64,000 bases of DNA from Kriegella sp965368185 (GTDB taxonomy: Bacteria; Bacteroidota; Bacteroidia; Flavobacteriales; Flavobacteriaceae), in NCBI GenBank assembly GCA_965368185.1, contig CBDULZ010000004.1, positions 1-64,000 of the forward strand, given 5' to 3'. Position numbers and translations under genes: made by a program. Shown here piece by piece: positions 36,666-45,364 of the stretch. Under the pieces are notes generated by a model that was not told the origin of the DNA, ran no database searches, and saw nothing but the letters and a program-made list of their open reading frames with translations. Position 1 is the stretch's first letter, and every line of letters starts with the position of its first letter.

Positions 36666-36772
36666 AGTTAATAGCGGTGATTACCTGAGATATTTTGAGG
36701 TTTTTGGCGTTTGAATTCATGGGTTTATCCAGATTTTACCCATAGTGTCAGTAGTAAAGAGCTAAAAACTTC

Positions 36773-38527
36773 TTAAAGCTTTTCCAACTCTACCCAAAAC
36801 GGAAGTATTTTTTTGGACTTAGAACTATAGAAGGGTATTAAGTCACCTTCCAAATTGGGCAAATAGACATCGCTCATTTCCAGTACATCAATGTTCGTTT
36901 TTGAATTTTTAAACTGATTTATTATGGTTCCGGTTTCCAATACCATTTGTCCCGCTTCTTGTAAAGGCTTGACAAATTTGAATTTAATGTTATAACGGCC
37001 CTCGTTAATATTGACAGCCCATTTCCCAAAAATCTCTTCCTGCGCCCAAATACCGCGTTGACCGTCAGCATCGTTCCTATTAAGAAAAACAGGGTTTTCA
37101 TGGGGTGTACCTATATGCGCGCGTTGAGGATTGACCAAGTTTTCAGATTGTATAAGCTCATGATACTGTTGGTCAAGCTCTGTTTTTAAACTTTTGGCCA
37201 ATTCGGGTTGCTTTAATACGATATTATGCTGTTCAAAGGGATCATATTTTAGATCGAAAAGTTCAAATTCTCCAAGAGAAGCATTGTAGTCGGTATGGCC
37301 TACAAGCTTATAATCTCCTTTTTGTAGCGACATATTATTATATTTTTCAGGATACCTTCTTGTCCAATACGAAAAAAATGACCTGTCTGCCCAAGCTACA
37401 ACGGATCCATTCAATAGGGGAACCAAGCTTTTACCATCAATTTTACGGTCATGTGGCACTTGTACTTTACAAATTTCTGCCAACGTAGGTAAAACATCGA
37501 TATGTGCCGCCATCGTTTCAATATCCCCGTCCTTTTTATACCGTTCAGGATATTTAAAATAAAAGGGTACTCTAGTACCTCCGCGATAGACGCTTCCTTT
37601 TCTTCCGCGCATACCTGCAACATAACGGGCCTGCTGCGGACCGTTATCGGTCATAAAGATAACTATCGTATTCTTTTCGATTTTTAAGTCCTTTAGCTTC
37701 TTAAATAACCTCTTGAGATTATCATCAATATTGGTGACCATACCATATACCTTTCGGGCATCTTCCTTATCTTTCTCACTCATTTCGGGAAACGGTAGAT
37801 CATCGTCAAAACCTGAACTGGGGTCGATATCCCTATACATCTCATAATATTTATCGGGTACCTGAAGCGGGGTATGTGGCGCATTAAAAGACAGGTAGCA
37901 GAAAAATGGTTTTTCGCTATGTGCTGTTATAAAGTCAATAGCTCTATCAGTAAAAATATCACTGCAATAACCTGAATAGGCTTCTTGTTTCCCATTATGC
38001 CAAAGAACAGGGTCAAAATAACTGCGGTCACCTTGAAAATAAGTGGTGAAATCACCAACTTGGCCCATTCCTCCGGAAAGATGTATTACCGACTCGTCAA
38101 AACCTTGATCTTGTGGTCGACTTGGATAATTATCGCCCAAATGCCATTTGCCAAACATCCCAGTTGCATAATTGGCCTGTTTCAATAGCTCTGCCAAGGT
38201 CGCCTCGCTGCCGGCCATTGTCGCCCCGCCATTGTAGGTGTCGCGCATACCGGTACGCAACGAATAACGACCGGTCATCAAACTTGATCGCGTAGGTGCA
38301 CATACTGGGGAGACATTGAAATTATGGAATCGAATACTTTCTTCAGCAAGTTTGTCAAGGACGGGAGTCTTGATATGTGGATTGCCGGTACTGCCCAAAT
38401 CACCATACCCCTGATCATCTGTAATAATAAGGATTACATTCGGTCTGTTTTGAGTTTGGGCATTTAATACTATGGAAATCGGCAAAAGAAGCGAAAGAAA
38501 TAGCAAACGTACTTTTTGGGTCGACAT
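36773..38527 (-). CDS. Formylglycine-dependent sulfatase
   Basis: 584-residue exported hydrolase of sulfate esters, probably periplasmic. Signal peptide at about 1-23. Metal-binding DD occurs in ILIITDDQGYGDLG near residue 35. The activation motif is CAPTRSSLMTGRYSLRTGM (C-x-P-x-R), whose Cys must be converted to formylglycine. The length and the C-terminal domain fit the arylsulfatase A-like S1 family used by marine flavobacteria on algal polysaccharides. No glycoside hydrolase, susC/D or formylglycine-generating enzyme is adjacent, so the substrate is unknown. It is followed by a terminator at 36644-36665. Confidence 0.93.
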   Translation of the reverse strand: MSTQKVRLLFLSLLLPISIVLNAQTQNRPNVILIITDDQGYGDLGSTGNPHIKTPVLDKLAEESIRFHNFNVSPVCAPTRSSLMTGRYSLRTGMRDTYNGGATMAGSEATLAELLKQANYATGMFGKWHLGDNYPSRPQDQGFDESVIHLSGGMGQVGDFTTYFQGDRSYFDPVLWHNGKQEAYSGYCSDIFTDRAIDFITAHSEKPFFCYLSFNAPHTPLQVPDKYYEMYRDIDPSSGFDDDLPFPEMSEKDKEDARKVYGMVTNIDDNLKRLFKKLKDLKIEKNTIVIFMTDNGPQQARYVAGMRGRKGSVYRGGTRVPFYFKYPERYKKDGDIETMAAHIDVLPTLAEICKVQVPHDRKIDGKSLVPLLNGSVVAWADRSFFSYWTRRYPEKYNNMSLQKGDYKLVGHTDYNASLGEFELFDLKYDPFEQHNIVLKQPELAKSLKTELDQQYHELIQSENLVNPQRAHIGTPHENPVFLNRNDADGQRGIWAQEEIFGKWAVNINEGRYNIKFKFVKPLQEAGQMVLETGTIINQFKNSKTNIDVLEMSDVYLPNLEGDLIPFYSSKSKKILPFWVELEKL

Positions 38528-38749
38528 ATTTCGATTTTAAGTTTTATTTTATCATCGGTTCGAAGACTTTAAATGTAACAAAAAAGATGCTAATCGGGAA
38601 TCGTTTTAGATTAACCTCTTGTTACAGCCGAAATACTAGCAGGCATGAGACGATCTGACTAACCTTAGCAATTCAGCGGTCTTTTCCATTTTTAACATTT
38701 GATATCGCAATAAAATTTTAATTTAAAGGAAAATTAGCAGGGCGCATAT

Positions 38750-39673
38750 ATGGCATTATCAAGAAGGGAAGCTTTGAAAATGTATGGATTGGGCAGTCTA
38801 AGTTTGGCCGCATTACCGATGCTTTTCGGCTTTTCACAACAACAAAAAATGACTACTCGAAATATTCCAAGTTCAGGTGAACAGCTTCCAATTGTAGGGT
38901 TAGGCACATGGCAAACCTTTGATGTGGGCAATTCAGAAAAAGACCTGGCCGTTTTGAAACAAGTACTGAATGAAATGAAAAAATATGGTGGAAGTGTTAT
39001 CGATTCCTCCCCCATGTATGGTAGTTCAGAAGCAGTTGTCGGCAAATTGACTCATGAGCCCGCCTTTAAAAGCGCATTTTTTTATGCCACCAAAGTATGG
39101 ACCACGGGAAGAACCGCGGGAATCGACCAGATGAACGATTCCTTTAAAAAAATGCAACGAACCACTATGGATTTAATGCAGATCCACAACCTTGTCGACT
39201 GGCAAACCCATGTAAAAACCCTGAAAGCATGGAAAGAAGAAGGTAAAATCAGGTACTGGGGACTTACCCATTACGTAGATTCGGCCCATAAAACCTTGGA
39301 AAAAATAATTCGTCAGGAAAAACCGGATTTCGTACAGTTCAATTATTCCATTCGCTCCCGCAATGCGGAAAAATCACTTTTTGAAACCTGTCAGCGAAAT
39401 AAAACAGCCACTCTTATCAATCAACCTTATGAAAGTGGCAGCCTTTTTGGTCTTGTAAAAGGAAAGACCCTTCCCGAATGGTGCCAAGCATATGACATCA
39501 ATAGTTGGGGGCAGTATTTCTTAAAATTTATTCTTTCAAATGAAGCGGTCAATTGCGTAATTCCGGGTACTTCAAAACCTCATCATGCCATTGATAATAT
39601 GGGCGCCGGGTTTGGGTCGCTGCCAGACCCAAAAGGGCGAGAGCGAATGTTTGCCCATTTAAAATCTCTTTAA
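38750..39673 (+). CDS. Aldo/keto reductase with Tat-like signal
   Basis: 307 residues. The N-terminus MALSRREALKMYGLGSLSL carries twin Arg followed by a hydrophobic stretch, a Tat-like signal, implying export in folded form with cofactor. The barrel shows LGTWQTFDVGNSEKDLAVL, a catalytic Tyr in DSSPMYGSSEAVVGKL, Lys in ATKVWTTGRT and His in MQIHNLVDW, matching the AKR Asp-Tyr-Lys-His set. The substrate is unknown. It is transcribed alone on the plus strand. Confidence 0.88.
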   Translation: MALSRREALKMYGLGSLSLAALPMLFGFSQQQKMTTRNIPSSGEQLPIVGLGTWQTFDVGNSEKDLAVLKQVLNEMKKYGGSVIDSSPMYGSSEAVVGKLTHEPAFKSAFFYATKVWTTGRTAGIDQMNDSFKKMQRTTMDLMQIHNLVDWQTHVKTLKAWKEEGKIRYWGLTHYVDSAHKTLEKIIRQEKPDFVQFNYSIRSRNAEKSLFETCQRNKTATLINQPYESGSLFGLVKGKTLPEWCQAYDINSWGQYFLKFILSNEAVNCVIPGTSKPHHAIDNMGAGFGSLPDPKGRERMFAHLKSL

Positions 39674-40259
39674 TTAACTTCATTCTCGGACGCTTCAGGT
39701 ATTGGTAATAGAGAAAAGATTTATGTTGTTCTCTGTAATGTATATCAAATCCATTAGCATGTATGTTATTTTGAAACTCTTTCTTTAATTCCCTTTAAAT
39801 AATAGGCCATGGAAAGGGAGACCCTAGAATGTCAATTGAGCGACCCGATCAATGCGCTTGGGAGAAAGATATGGAAATAACCCTGCTTCATATAAATCTT
39901 AGTTCCAAGAGACTTCCTAAAAGTTAATTATTTGTGTATTTTTATGTTAACCATAAGTGCCAACCATGAACAGATGACACAACACCTGTACGAAATACTC
40001 TTCTTACAATTTGTCTGTTCATTTGCAATTGCACAGGTAGAAATTCATGCAGAACTATTTTCCAGATTCGAATTCCAACGTGAATTTCAAACGCTTTACC
40101 TGAAAAATATAAGTGCTTCTGAATTTGTGACGACGAACCTATTTGAACGTGGCCTATATCATTAAAAAAATGGGTTTGGAGGGCAATTTTACTTGAGGGG
40201 ATTGGGCAATGGTGACCATAAAACCTAGATTATTTAGAACCTTGAAAAACTGAATCGAT
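39674..40259. other. Region upstream of the nap operon
   Basis: 586 bp between the AKR gene and napD. A 73-residue plus-strand frame (ATG 39944 to 40165) has a signal-like start but no recognisable similarity and is not accepted as a gene. A TTGA-N9-TCAA motif at 39836-39852 is not a proper FNR box, which needs N6. I cannot place a promoter with confidence. Confidence 0.35.
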
Positions 40260-40496
40260 ATGCCCATAAAAAGCTATTTAGTGCATCCGCATGAAGGTAA
40301 AAAGGAGTTTCTGATCCAAGTTTTATCTCAGATCGAAGAGTGTGAGGTTTTACCTGCGGAGAATCGAGAAGTTATGATTCTTGTCACGGAGACGAACTCA
40401 CGCCAACAGGAAGATATATTAAAGGAAAAATTGGAATCCATACCAAGCTTAAAACTATTGGCTATGGTTTCGGGCTTTGATACACCAGAAAATTAG
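40260..40496 (+). CDS. napD: NapD-like chaperone for NapA
   Basis: 78-residue cytoplasmic protein with a ferredoxin-like fold. NapD binds the Tat signal of NapA and delays export until the Mo cofactor and iron-sulfur cluster are inserted. Pattern fits the family: IKSYLVHPHEGKKEFLIQVL, an ECEVLPAENREVMILVTE strand pair, and a C-terminal LKLLAMVSGF strand. The napA start lies 6 bp downstream. It is the first gene of the six-gene nap operon. Confidence 0.8.
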   Translation: MPIKSYLVHPHEGKKEFLIQVLSQIEECEVLPAENREVMILVTETNSRQQEDILKEKLESIPSLKLLAMVSGFDTPEN

Positions 40497-40502
40497 AACA
40501 TT

Positions 40503-42833
40503 ATGTACCAATCTATCAATACGAATAGGCGAAATTTCATCAAAAAAATGGCCGTACTTTCCGCAATGACGGCTGCAGCGGGTATGTTTCCTGGGATTGT
40601 ATTTGCCGAAGAGCAGGAAAAAGGAATACCTGCAGATGCTAATTTGGATTGGAAAAAAGCGCCATGCCGGTTTTGCGGGGTCGGTTGTGGGGTACTTATA
40701 GGCACAGAGAACGGAAAGGCCATTGCCGTCAAGGGGGATCCCAAGTCTCCTGTTAACAAAGGGTTGTGCTGTGTAAAAGGATATCATTCGATTATGGCCT
40801 TATATGGGGAGGATCGCCTTACAAAACCATTGATTAAAAAAAATGGGAAGTATGTAGAAGCTTCAATGAAGGAAGCGTTAGATCTGATTGCTTCCAAAAT
40901 GCAGGAGACGATCAATGAATATGGTAAGGATGCGGTCTCCATTTATGGTTCTGGGCAATGGACCATTCCTGATGGTTACGTGGCCTCAAAATTGTTCAAA
41001 GGATGTATTGGCACAAACAATATCGAGGCCAATGCACGTCTCTGTATGGCAACGGCCGTTACCGGCTTTATGACCTCTTTCGGAATCGATGAGCCCATGG
41101 GATGCTATGAAGATATCGATTATGCCGATACCTTCGTGCTTTGGGGCAACAATATGGCCGAAATGCATCCCGTATTGTTTTCACGTTTATTGGATCAGCG
41201 ATTAAAAAGAGGTGTCAAGATTATCGATTTTGCTACGCGCACTACAAGAACCAGCATGGCCGCGGATAAGTCAATATTATTTATACCACAGACCGATTTG
41301 GCAGTAGCCAATGCCATCTGCTACGAAATTATCAACAACGGCTGGGTGAACAACGAATTTATCCAAGAGCATTGCAATTTTAGCAAGGGACTTACCAATA
41401 TGGGCTATGGCCTAGAGGACAATTACCAGTTCACCGATAAGCCGGAATCCATAACCTTTGAAGACTACAAGGAATTTTTAGAGGACTATACTCCAGAAAA
41501 AGTCGCCCGCCTTTCCGGGGTCTCTGTAAAAGATATCAAATATCTGGCTTCCCATTTTGGGGATCCGAACAAAAAAGTAATGTCCCTTTGGTGCATGGGA
41601 CCAAATCAACATTCGCGGGGTACATGGATGAACAACTTGATCTACAATATTCACCTATTGACCGGGAAAATTTCCACTCCGGGGAATAGTCCTTTTTCAT
41701 TAACGGGACAACCAAGTGCCTGTGGAACGGTGCGGGAAGTAGGTACGCTGACCCATGCATTGCCGCATGGGACGGTAACGAACAAAGAAGATCGCGAATT
41801 TGCCGCAAAAATATGGGGTGTTCCATCTGAAAATATTCCCTCGAAACCTACTTATCATACCGTAGAAATGTTCCGTGCTTTAGATCGGGGCGATATACGT
41901 TTTATGTGGATACAGGTGACCAATCCCATGGTCACTATGCCAAAGTTGAAACGCTATCGGGACGGGGCAAAAAAAGAAGGCCGTTTTATTGTGGTTTCAG
42001 ACGTGTATCCAACACCTACTACCGACATTGCCGACGTAATATTGCCATCGGCGATGTGGATAGAACGTGAGGGCATGTATGGCAACTCCGAACGCCGAAC
42101 ACAGTATTTCGAGCAGATGGTGCAACCTCCCGGTGAGGCGATGAGCGACACCTGGCAGTTAATAGAAGTAGCCAAAAGACTCGGGTTCGAAAAGCAGTTC
42201 CATTACAAACCCGAAACCCATATTGAGGAAATCTACAACGAATACCGAAAACACCACGAAGGCAAAAAACACAATATGGCGCCCTTGGAAGTTTTAAAAT
42301 CGCAACCGGGCGCGATGTGGCCCTATGTAGATGGAAAATCTACCCAGTGGCGGTTCAATGCCAAATACGACCCTGCCTGCGCCAACGGAAAAGACTTTCA
42401 TTTTTATGGCAAGAAGGACGGAAAGGCGATAATTTGGCAGCGGCCCTACGAACCCGCAGCGGAAGAACCTGATACGGAATATCCATTCTGGTTGGGTACA
42501 GGACGAGTCGTGGAGCATTGGCACACTGGCTCGATGACCCGAAGAATACCTGTATTGCATCAAGCAATGCCACATTCGTATGTAGAGCTGCACCCAGCGG
42601 ATGCAGAACGTATGCAAATAAACACCGGAGACAAAGTTAAACTGACAACCCGAAGGGGAGAGATAGTTCTTCCCGCTTCGGTCAATCAAAGAGGTGTTCC
42701 AGCCCCTATGCAGGTGTTCGTTCCCTTTTTTGATGAGAATATGCTAATCAATGACATTACGTTAGACTCATTTTGTCCGATATCAAAAGAACCTGACTAC
42801 AAAAAATGTGCAGTTAAAGTAGAAAAGGCATAA
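40503..42833 (+). CDS. napA: Periplasmic nitrate reductase, catalytic subunit
   Basis: 776 residues, slightly shorter than the roughly 830 of proteobacterial NapA. Twin-arginine signal R9-R10 in NRRNFIKKMAVLSAM. The [4Fe-4S] ligands are C55, C58 and C62 in CRFCGVGC and C90 in GLCCVKG. The molybdenum ligand is C181 in NARLCMATA. The bis-MGD domain and the C-terminal cap domain are complete. It reduces nitrate to nitrite in the periplasm. It lies between napD (6-bp gap) and napB (2-bp gap). The CRFCGVGC motif marks NapA rather than assimilatory NasA in this context, because napB and napD are adjacent. Confidence 0.94.
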   Translation: MYQSINTNRRNFIKKMAVLSAMTAAAGMFPGIVFAEEQEKGIPADANLDWKKAPCRFCGVGCGVLIGTENGKAIAVKGDPKSPVNKGLCCVKGYHSIMALYGEDRLTKPLIKKNGKYVEASMKEALDLIASKMQETINEYGKDAVSIYGSGQWTIPDGYVASKLFKGCIGTNNIEANARLCMATAVTGFMTSFGIDEPMGCYEDIDYADTFVLWGNNMAEMHPVLFSRLLDQRLKRGVKIIDFATRTTRTSMAADKSILFIPQTDLAVANAICYEIINNGWVNNEFIQEHCNFSKGLTNMGYGLEDNYQFTDKPESITFEDYKEFLEDYTPEKVARLSGVSVKDIKYLASHFGDPNKKVMSLWCMGPNQHSRGTWMNNLIYNIHLLTGKISTPGNSPFSLTGQPSACGTVREVGTLTHALPHGTVTNKEDREFAAKIWGVPSENIPSKPTYHTVEMFRALDRGDIRFMWIQVTNPMVTMPKLKRYRDGAKKEGRFIVVSDVYPTPTTDIADVILPSAMWIEREGMYGNSERRTQYFEQMVQPPGEAMSDTWQLIEVAKRLGFEKQFHYKPETHIEEIYNEYRKHHEGKKHNMAPLEVLKSQPGAMWPYVDGKSTQWRFNAKYDPACANGKDFHFYGKKDGKAIIWQRPYEPAAEEPDTEYPFWLGTGRVVEHWHTGSMTRRIPVLHQAMPHSYVELHPADAERMQINTGDKVKLTTRRGEIVLPASVNQRGVPAPMQVFVPFFDENMLINDITLDSFCPISKEPDYKKCAVKVEKA

Positions 42834-42835
42834 GT

Positions 42836-43531
42836 ATGAAAAGAATAGGCATCACAGCATTATTCGCCCTGCTGTTCGTAGTGTTCCTAATTATTTGGAT
42901 ATATAGCTACGAACAAGGGCTAGAAGAGGCTTATATCCCTATAACCGACAATAAGGAACTTCCAATTATTCCATTGGAAAAAAGGGTCTTCGAACGATCT
43001 GAGCTCGCTTTGGAATATTTAGAAATGCCAGTTGACGAAACCCATCAAAGAATGTTGGATACGTATTATGACAATCGCGCCTACCCAGGGGCACCGCCAA
43101 GTATCCCACATCCCGTAAAAATAAAACTCGGTATGGGGGGCAATGTTTGCCTGCAATGCCATGAAAATGGGGGTTTTGTCGAAAAATTTAATGCCTACGC
43201 CCCCGTTACGCCACATCCTGAGATGATAAATTGCAAACAATGTCATGTAGAGCAACAGACGCAATCAAAATTTGTAGCCACTAATTTTTATAAAAAACCA
43301 GCACCGGCAGTTGGTACGAACAATGCGCTACAGGGCAGTCCGCCAGTAATTACACATCAACTGCAAATGCGAGAGAATTGCCTCTCCTGCCATGGGGGAC
43401 CAGGTGCGGTTAAAGAATTAAGAGTAAGCCATCCTGAAAGGATCAATTGCAGACAATGCCACGTACCAAAGGAACGGCCCTATGAAAACGTAGAACGGTT
43501 TGTACGGATAAATACTCAGACCAATGACTAA
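42836..43531 (+). CDS. napB: NapB-like tetraheme cytochrome c
   Basis: 231 residues against about 150 for canonical NapB. An N-terminal span (about 5-24) looks like an uncleaved anchor. There are four CxxCH heme sites: C105-H109, C133-H137, C182-H186 and C205-H209. They form two similar modules, each with a PPxI-x-H segment, a first CxxCH, then HPExINC[KR]QCHV as the second site. Likely distal ligands are H92, H127, H174 and H199. A normal NapB has one such diheme module. The protein probably feeds electrons to NapA. The 3-prime end overlaps the next cytochrome gene by 8 bp. Confidence 0.88.
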   Translation: MKRIGITALFALLFVVFLIIWIYSYEQGLEEAYIPITDNKELPIIPLEKRVFERSELALEYLEMPVDETHQRMLDTYYDNRAYPGAPPSIPHPVKIKLGMGGNVCLQCHENGGFVEKFNAYAPVTPHPEMINCKQCHVEQQTQSKFVATNFYKKPAPAVGTNNALQGSPPVITHQLQMRENCLSCHGGPGAVKELRVSHPERINCRQCHVPKERPYENVERFVRINTQTND

Positions 43532-44141
43532 ACTAAAGATACTGTTGGGACTTTTTTTCTTGTTTTACCTGTGTTCTTGTAAACATAAGGAGGGTGAATA
43601 TCACAGTCTACGGGAAAAAATAGAAGCGGAAGGAAAAAAATATAATGATACCACCATTTCTTCAGAGGCGTATATAGGAGATATTGAAACCGTGGAAATT
43701 ACCGAAGAAAAGCACAGCTTTTTGATTCCGGAACGTAAAAGTCAGTTAAAATCGTACGCCTGTACCGAATGCCACTCCAAACCCTTATCAGAAATGCAAA
43801 AAAATATGAGTGTACAGAAGGCGCATTGGGATATTAAGGTCATACACGCCGATGAAAATGCGATGAACTGTGTTACCTGCCACAACGGCAGCGATATGAA
43901 CCATCTAAAAAGTCTGACCGGGAAACCTGTTGACTTTAATCTGAGCTATAAACTTTGTAGTCAATGCCATACAAGTCAATTCAAAGATTGGGTAGGTGGC
44001 GCACACGGAAAGAATATCGGAGGCTGGGCGAAACCTCGCGCTGCGATGACCTGTGTAAACTGCCATAATCCGCACCAGCCAAAAATCGCATCGAAATGGC
44101 CGGTGCAGTTCAATACACGAAAAGCACAAGAAAGGGAATAA
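43524..44141 (+). CDS. Tetraheme lipoprotein cytochrome c
   Basis: 205 residues. The signal MTKLKILLGLFFLFYLCSC ends in a lipobox (LCSC) with lipidated Cys at 19, so it is membrane-anchored. Four CxxCH sites: C80-H84, C116-H120, C145-H149 and C177-H181. HGKNIGGWAKPRAAMTCVNC is typical of cytochrome c7/c3-like doubled-CXXCH proteins. It overlaps napB by 8 bp and precedes the ferredoxin gene by 35 bp. It is likely an electron relay between the iron-sulfur protein and NapB/NapA, replacing NapC. That role is inferred from gene order. Confidence 0.88.
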   Translation: MTKLKILLGLFFLFYLCSCKHKEGEYHSLREKIEAEGKKYNDTTISSEAYIGDIETVEITEEKHSFLIPERKSQLKSYACTECHSKPLSEMQKNMSVQKAHWDIKVIHADENAMNCVTCHNGSDMNHLKSLTGKPVDFNLSYKLCSQCHTSQFKDWVGGAHGKNIGGWAKPRAAMTCVNCHNPHQPKIASKWPVQFNTRKAQERE

Positions 44142-44176
44142 AAGATAGATGGATGTAAAAACACAATAATAGTCTT

Positions 44177-45313
44177 ATGAGCGAAAAAAAGAAATGGTTC
44201 ACACTGGATTTAGGGTTTAATAATAAAGAACCAGCTGCCGGTAGTTGTGGTTGTGGAAAAACCTCGGGGGGCTGTGGGCCCCATACTCCTGCACCAAAAA
44301 ATGAATATTCCATTACCTCGGAAGAATTCGATGCAGCGGTTGAGGACACCATGGTCGAGGAAACACGCAAAGATGGTTTCCAACAGGTTTTCGATGTGAA
44401 GATGGATAGGCGAACCGCTTTTAGAAAATTGACCGCCAGTTTATTGGTAGGTGCAGGAGCGGTACAAACCTCTTGTAGTGTGATTGCCGGCGAAGAAACT
44501 AAGGAAAAGGCACAAATCGATTGGGAAGAGCAATTTAAAGGCAATTATAAACTGATGACCGAGAAAGAACGAAAAGCGACAGTAGATCGGCTAGTACGTT
44601 CTTATCAAATACGGAAAAAACAGAATATTACCATGACGTCTACCGATGCGCCCAAAGATGTGCTTTTTGGATATGCCTTCAATATTTCGAAATGCCAAGG
44701 GTATATGGACTGTGTAAGTGCTTGCGTCAAAGAAAACAATCAGGACAGAAACTCCGAAATGCAATACATCCGAATTCATGAAATGAAAGATGGGGAAGGC
44801 TTTAAGTTTAACGAAGCTGATGATAACTATTATCACGAGGTACCGGCCGAAGGGCATTTTTATATGGGAACCCAATGCTTTCATTGTGACAATCCACCTT
44901 GCGTGGATGTTTGCCCCGTGCAAGCTACATGGAGAGAAGAAGACGGACTTGTGGTCGTTGATTACGACTGGTGTATCGGGTGTAGATATTGCATGGCGGC
45001 CTGCCCCTATGACGGTAGACGTTTTAACTGGAGTAAACCGGAAGTGCCCGAGGAAGAAGTCAACAAAAACCAGCATTATCTGGGCAATCGCATGCGTAAA
45101 AAGGGGGTTATGGAAAAATGTACCTTTTGTGTACAGCGGTCCAGATCAGGTAAAGACCCTGCGTGTGTCGAGGCATGCCCCACCGGTGCCCGCATCTTCG
45201 GAAATCTGTTAGATCCCGATAGCACCATCAGATGGGTATTGGAAAATAAAAAGGTATTCCGGTTAAAAGAAGACTTGGGCACCGAACCCAAGTTCTGGTA
45301 TTTTATGGATTAG
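44177..45313 (+). CDS. Four-cluster ferredoxin subunit, NrfC/DmsB type
   Basis: 378 residues. The first 77 residues are not a normal signal and hold a Cys-rich patch (GSCGCGKTSGGCG at 22-34). A twin-arginine motif lies inside: R78-R79 in MDRRTAFRKLTASLL, then a hydrophobic stretch to C100. The cluster motifs are C173-x5-C179-x3-C183, where the second Cys of the usual CxxCxxC is Tyr176; C234, C237, C242, C246; C266, C269, C272, C276; and C315, C318, C330, C334. So one cluster has only three Cys of its own motif. The protein should pass electrons from the NrfD subunit to the cytochromes. Confidence 0.88.
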   Translation: MSEKKKWFTLDLGFNNKEPAAGSCGCGKTSGGCGPHTPAPKNEYSITSEEFDAAVEDTMVEETRKDGFQQVFDVKMDRRTAFRKLTASLLVGAGAVQTSCSVIAGEETKEKAQIDWEEQFKGNYKLMTEKERKATVDRLVRSYQIRKKQNITMTSTDAPKDVLFGYAFNISKCQGYMDCVSACVKENNQDRNSEMQYIRIHEMKDGEGFKFNEADDNYYHEVPAEGHFYMGTQCFHCDNPPCVDVCPVQATWREEDGLVVVDYDWCIGCRYCMAACPYDGRRFNWSKPEVPEEEVNKNQHYLGNRMRKKGVMEKCTFCVQRSRSGKDPACVEACPTGARIFGNLLDPDSTIRWVLENKKVFRLKEDLGTEPKFWYFMD

Positions 45314-45364
45314 AAGTAATAGAATTATTATAACAATTTACATATCCCGCCAAAATAGAGGCAC

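Noticed and set aside
39836..39852. TTGA-N9-TCAA motif upstream of nap genes
   Set aside because: An FNR-type box needs TTGA-N6-TCAA; the spacing of nine excludes it.
39944..40165. 73-codon ORF upstream of napD
   Set aside because: It has a signal-like start but no recognisable similarity, an AT-driven composition and no promoter I can place.
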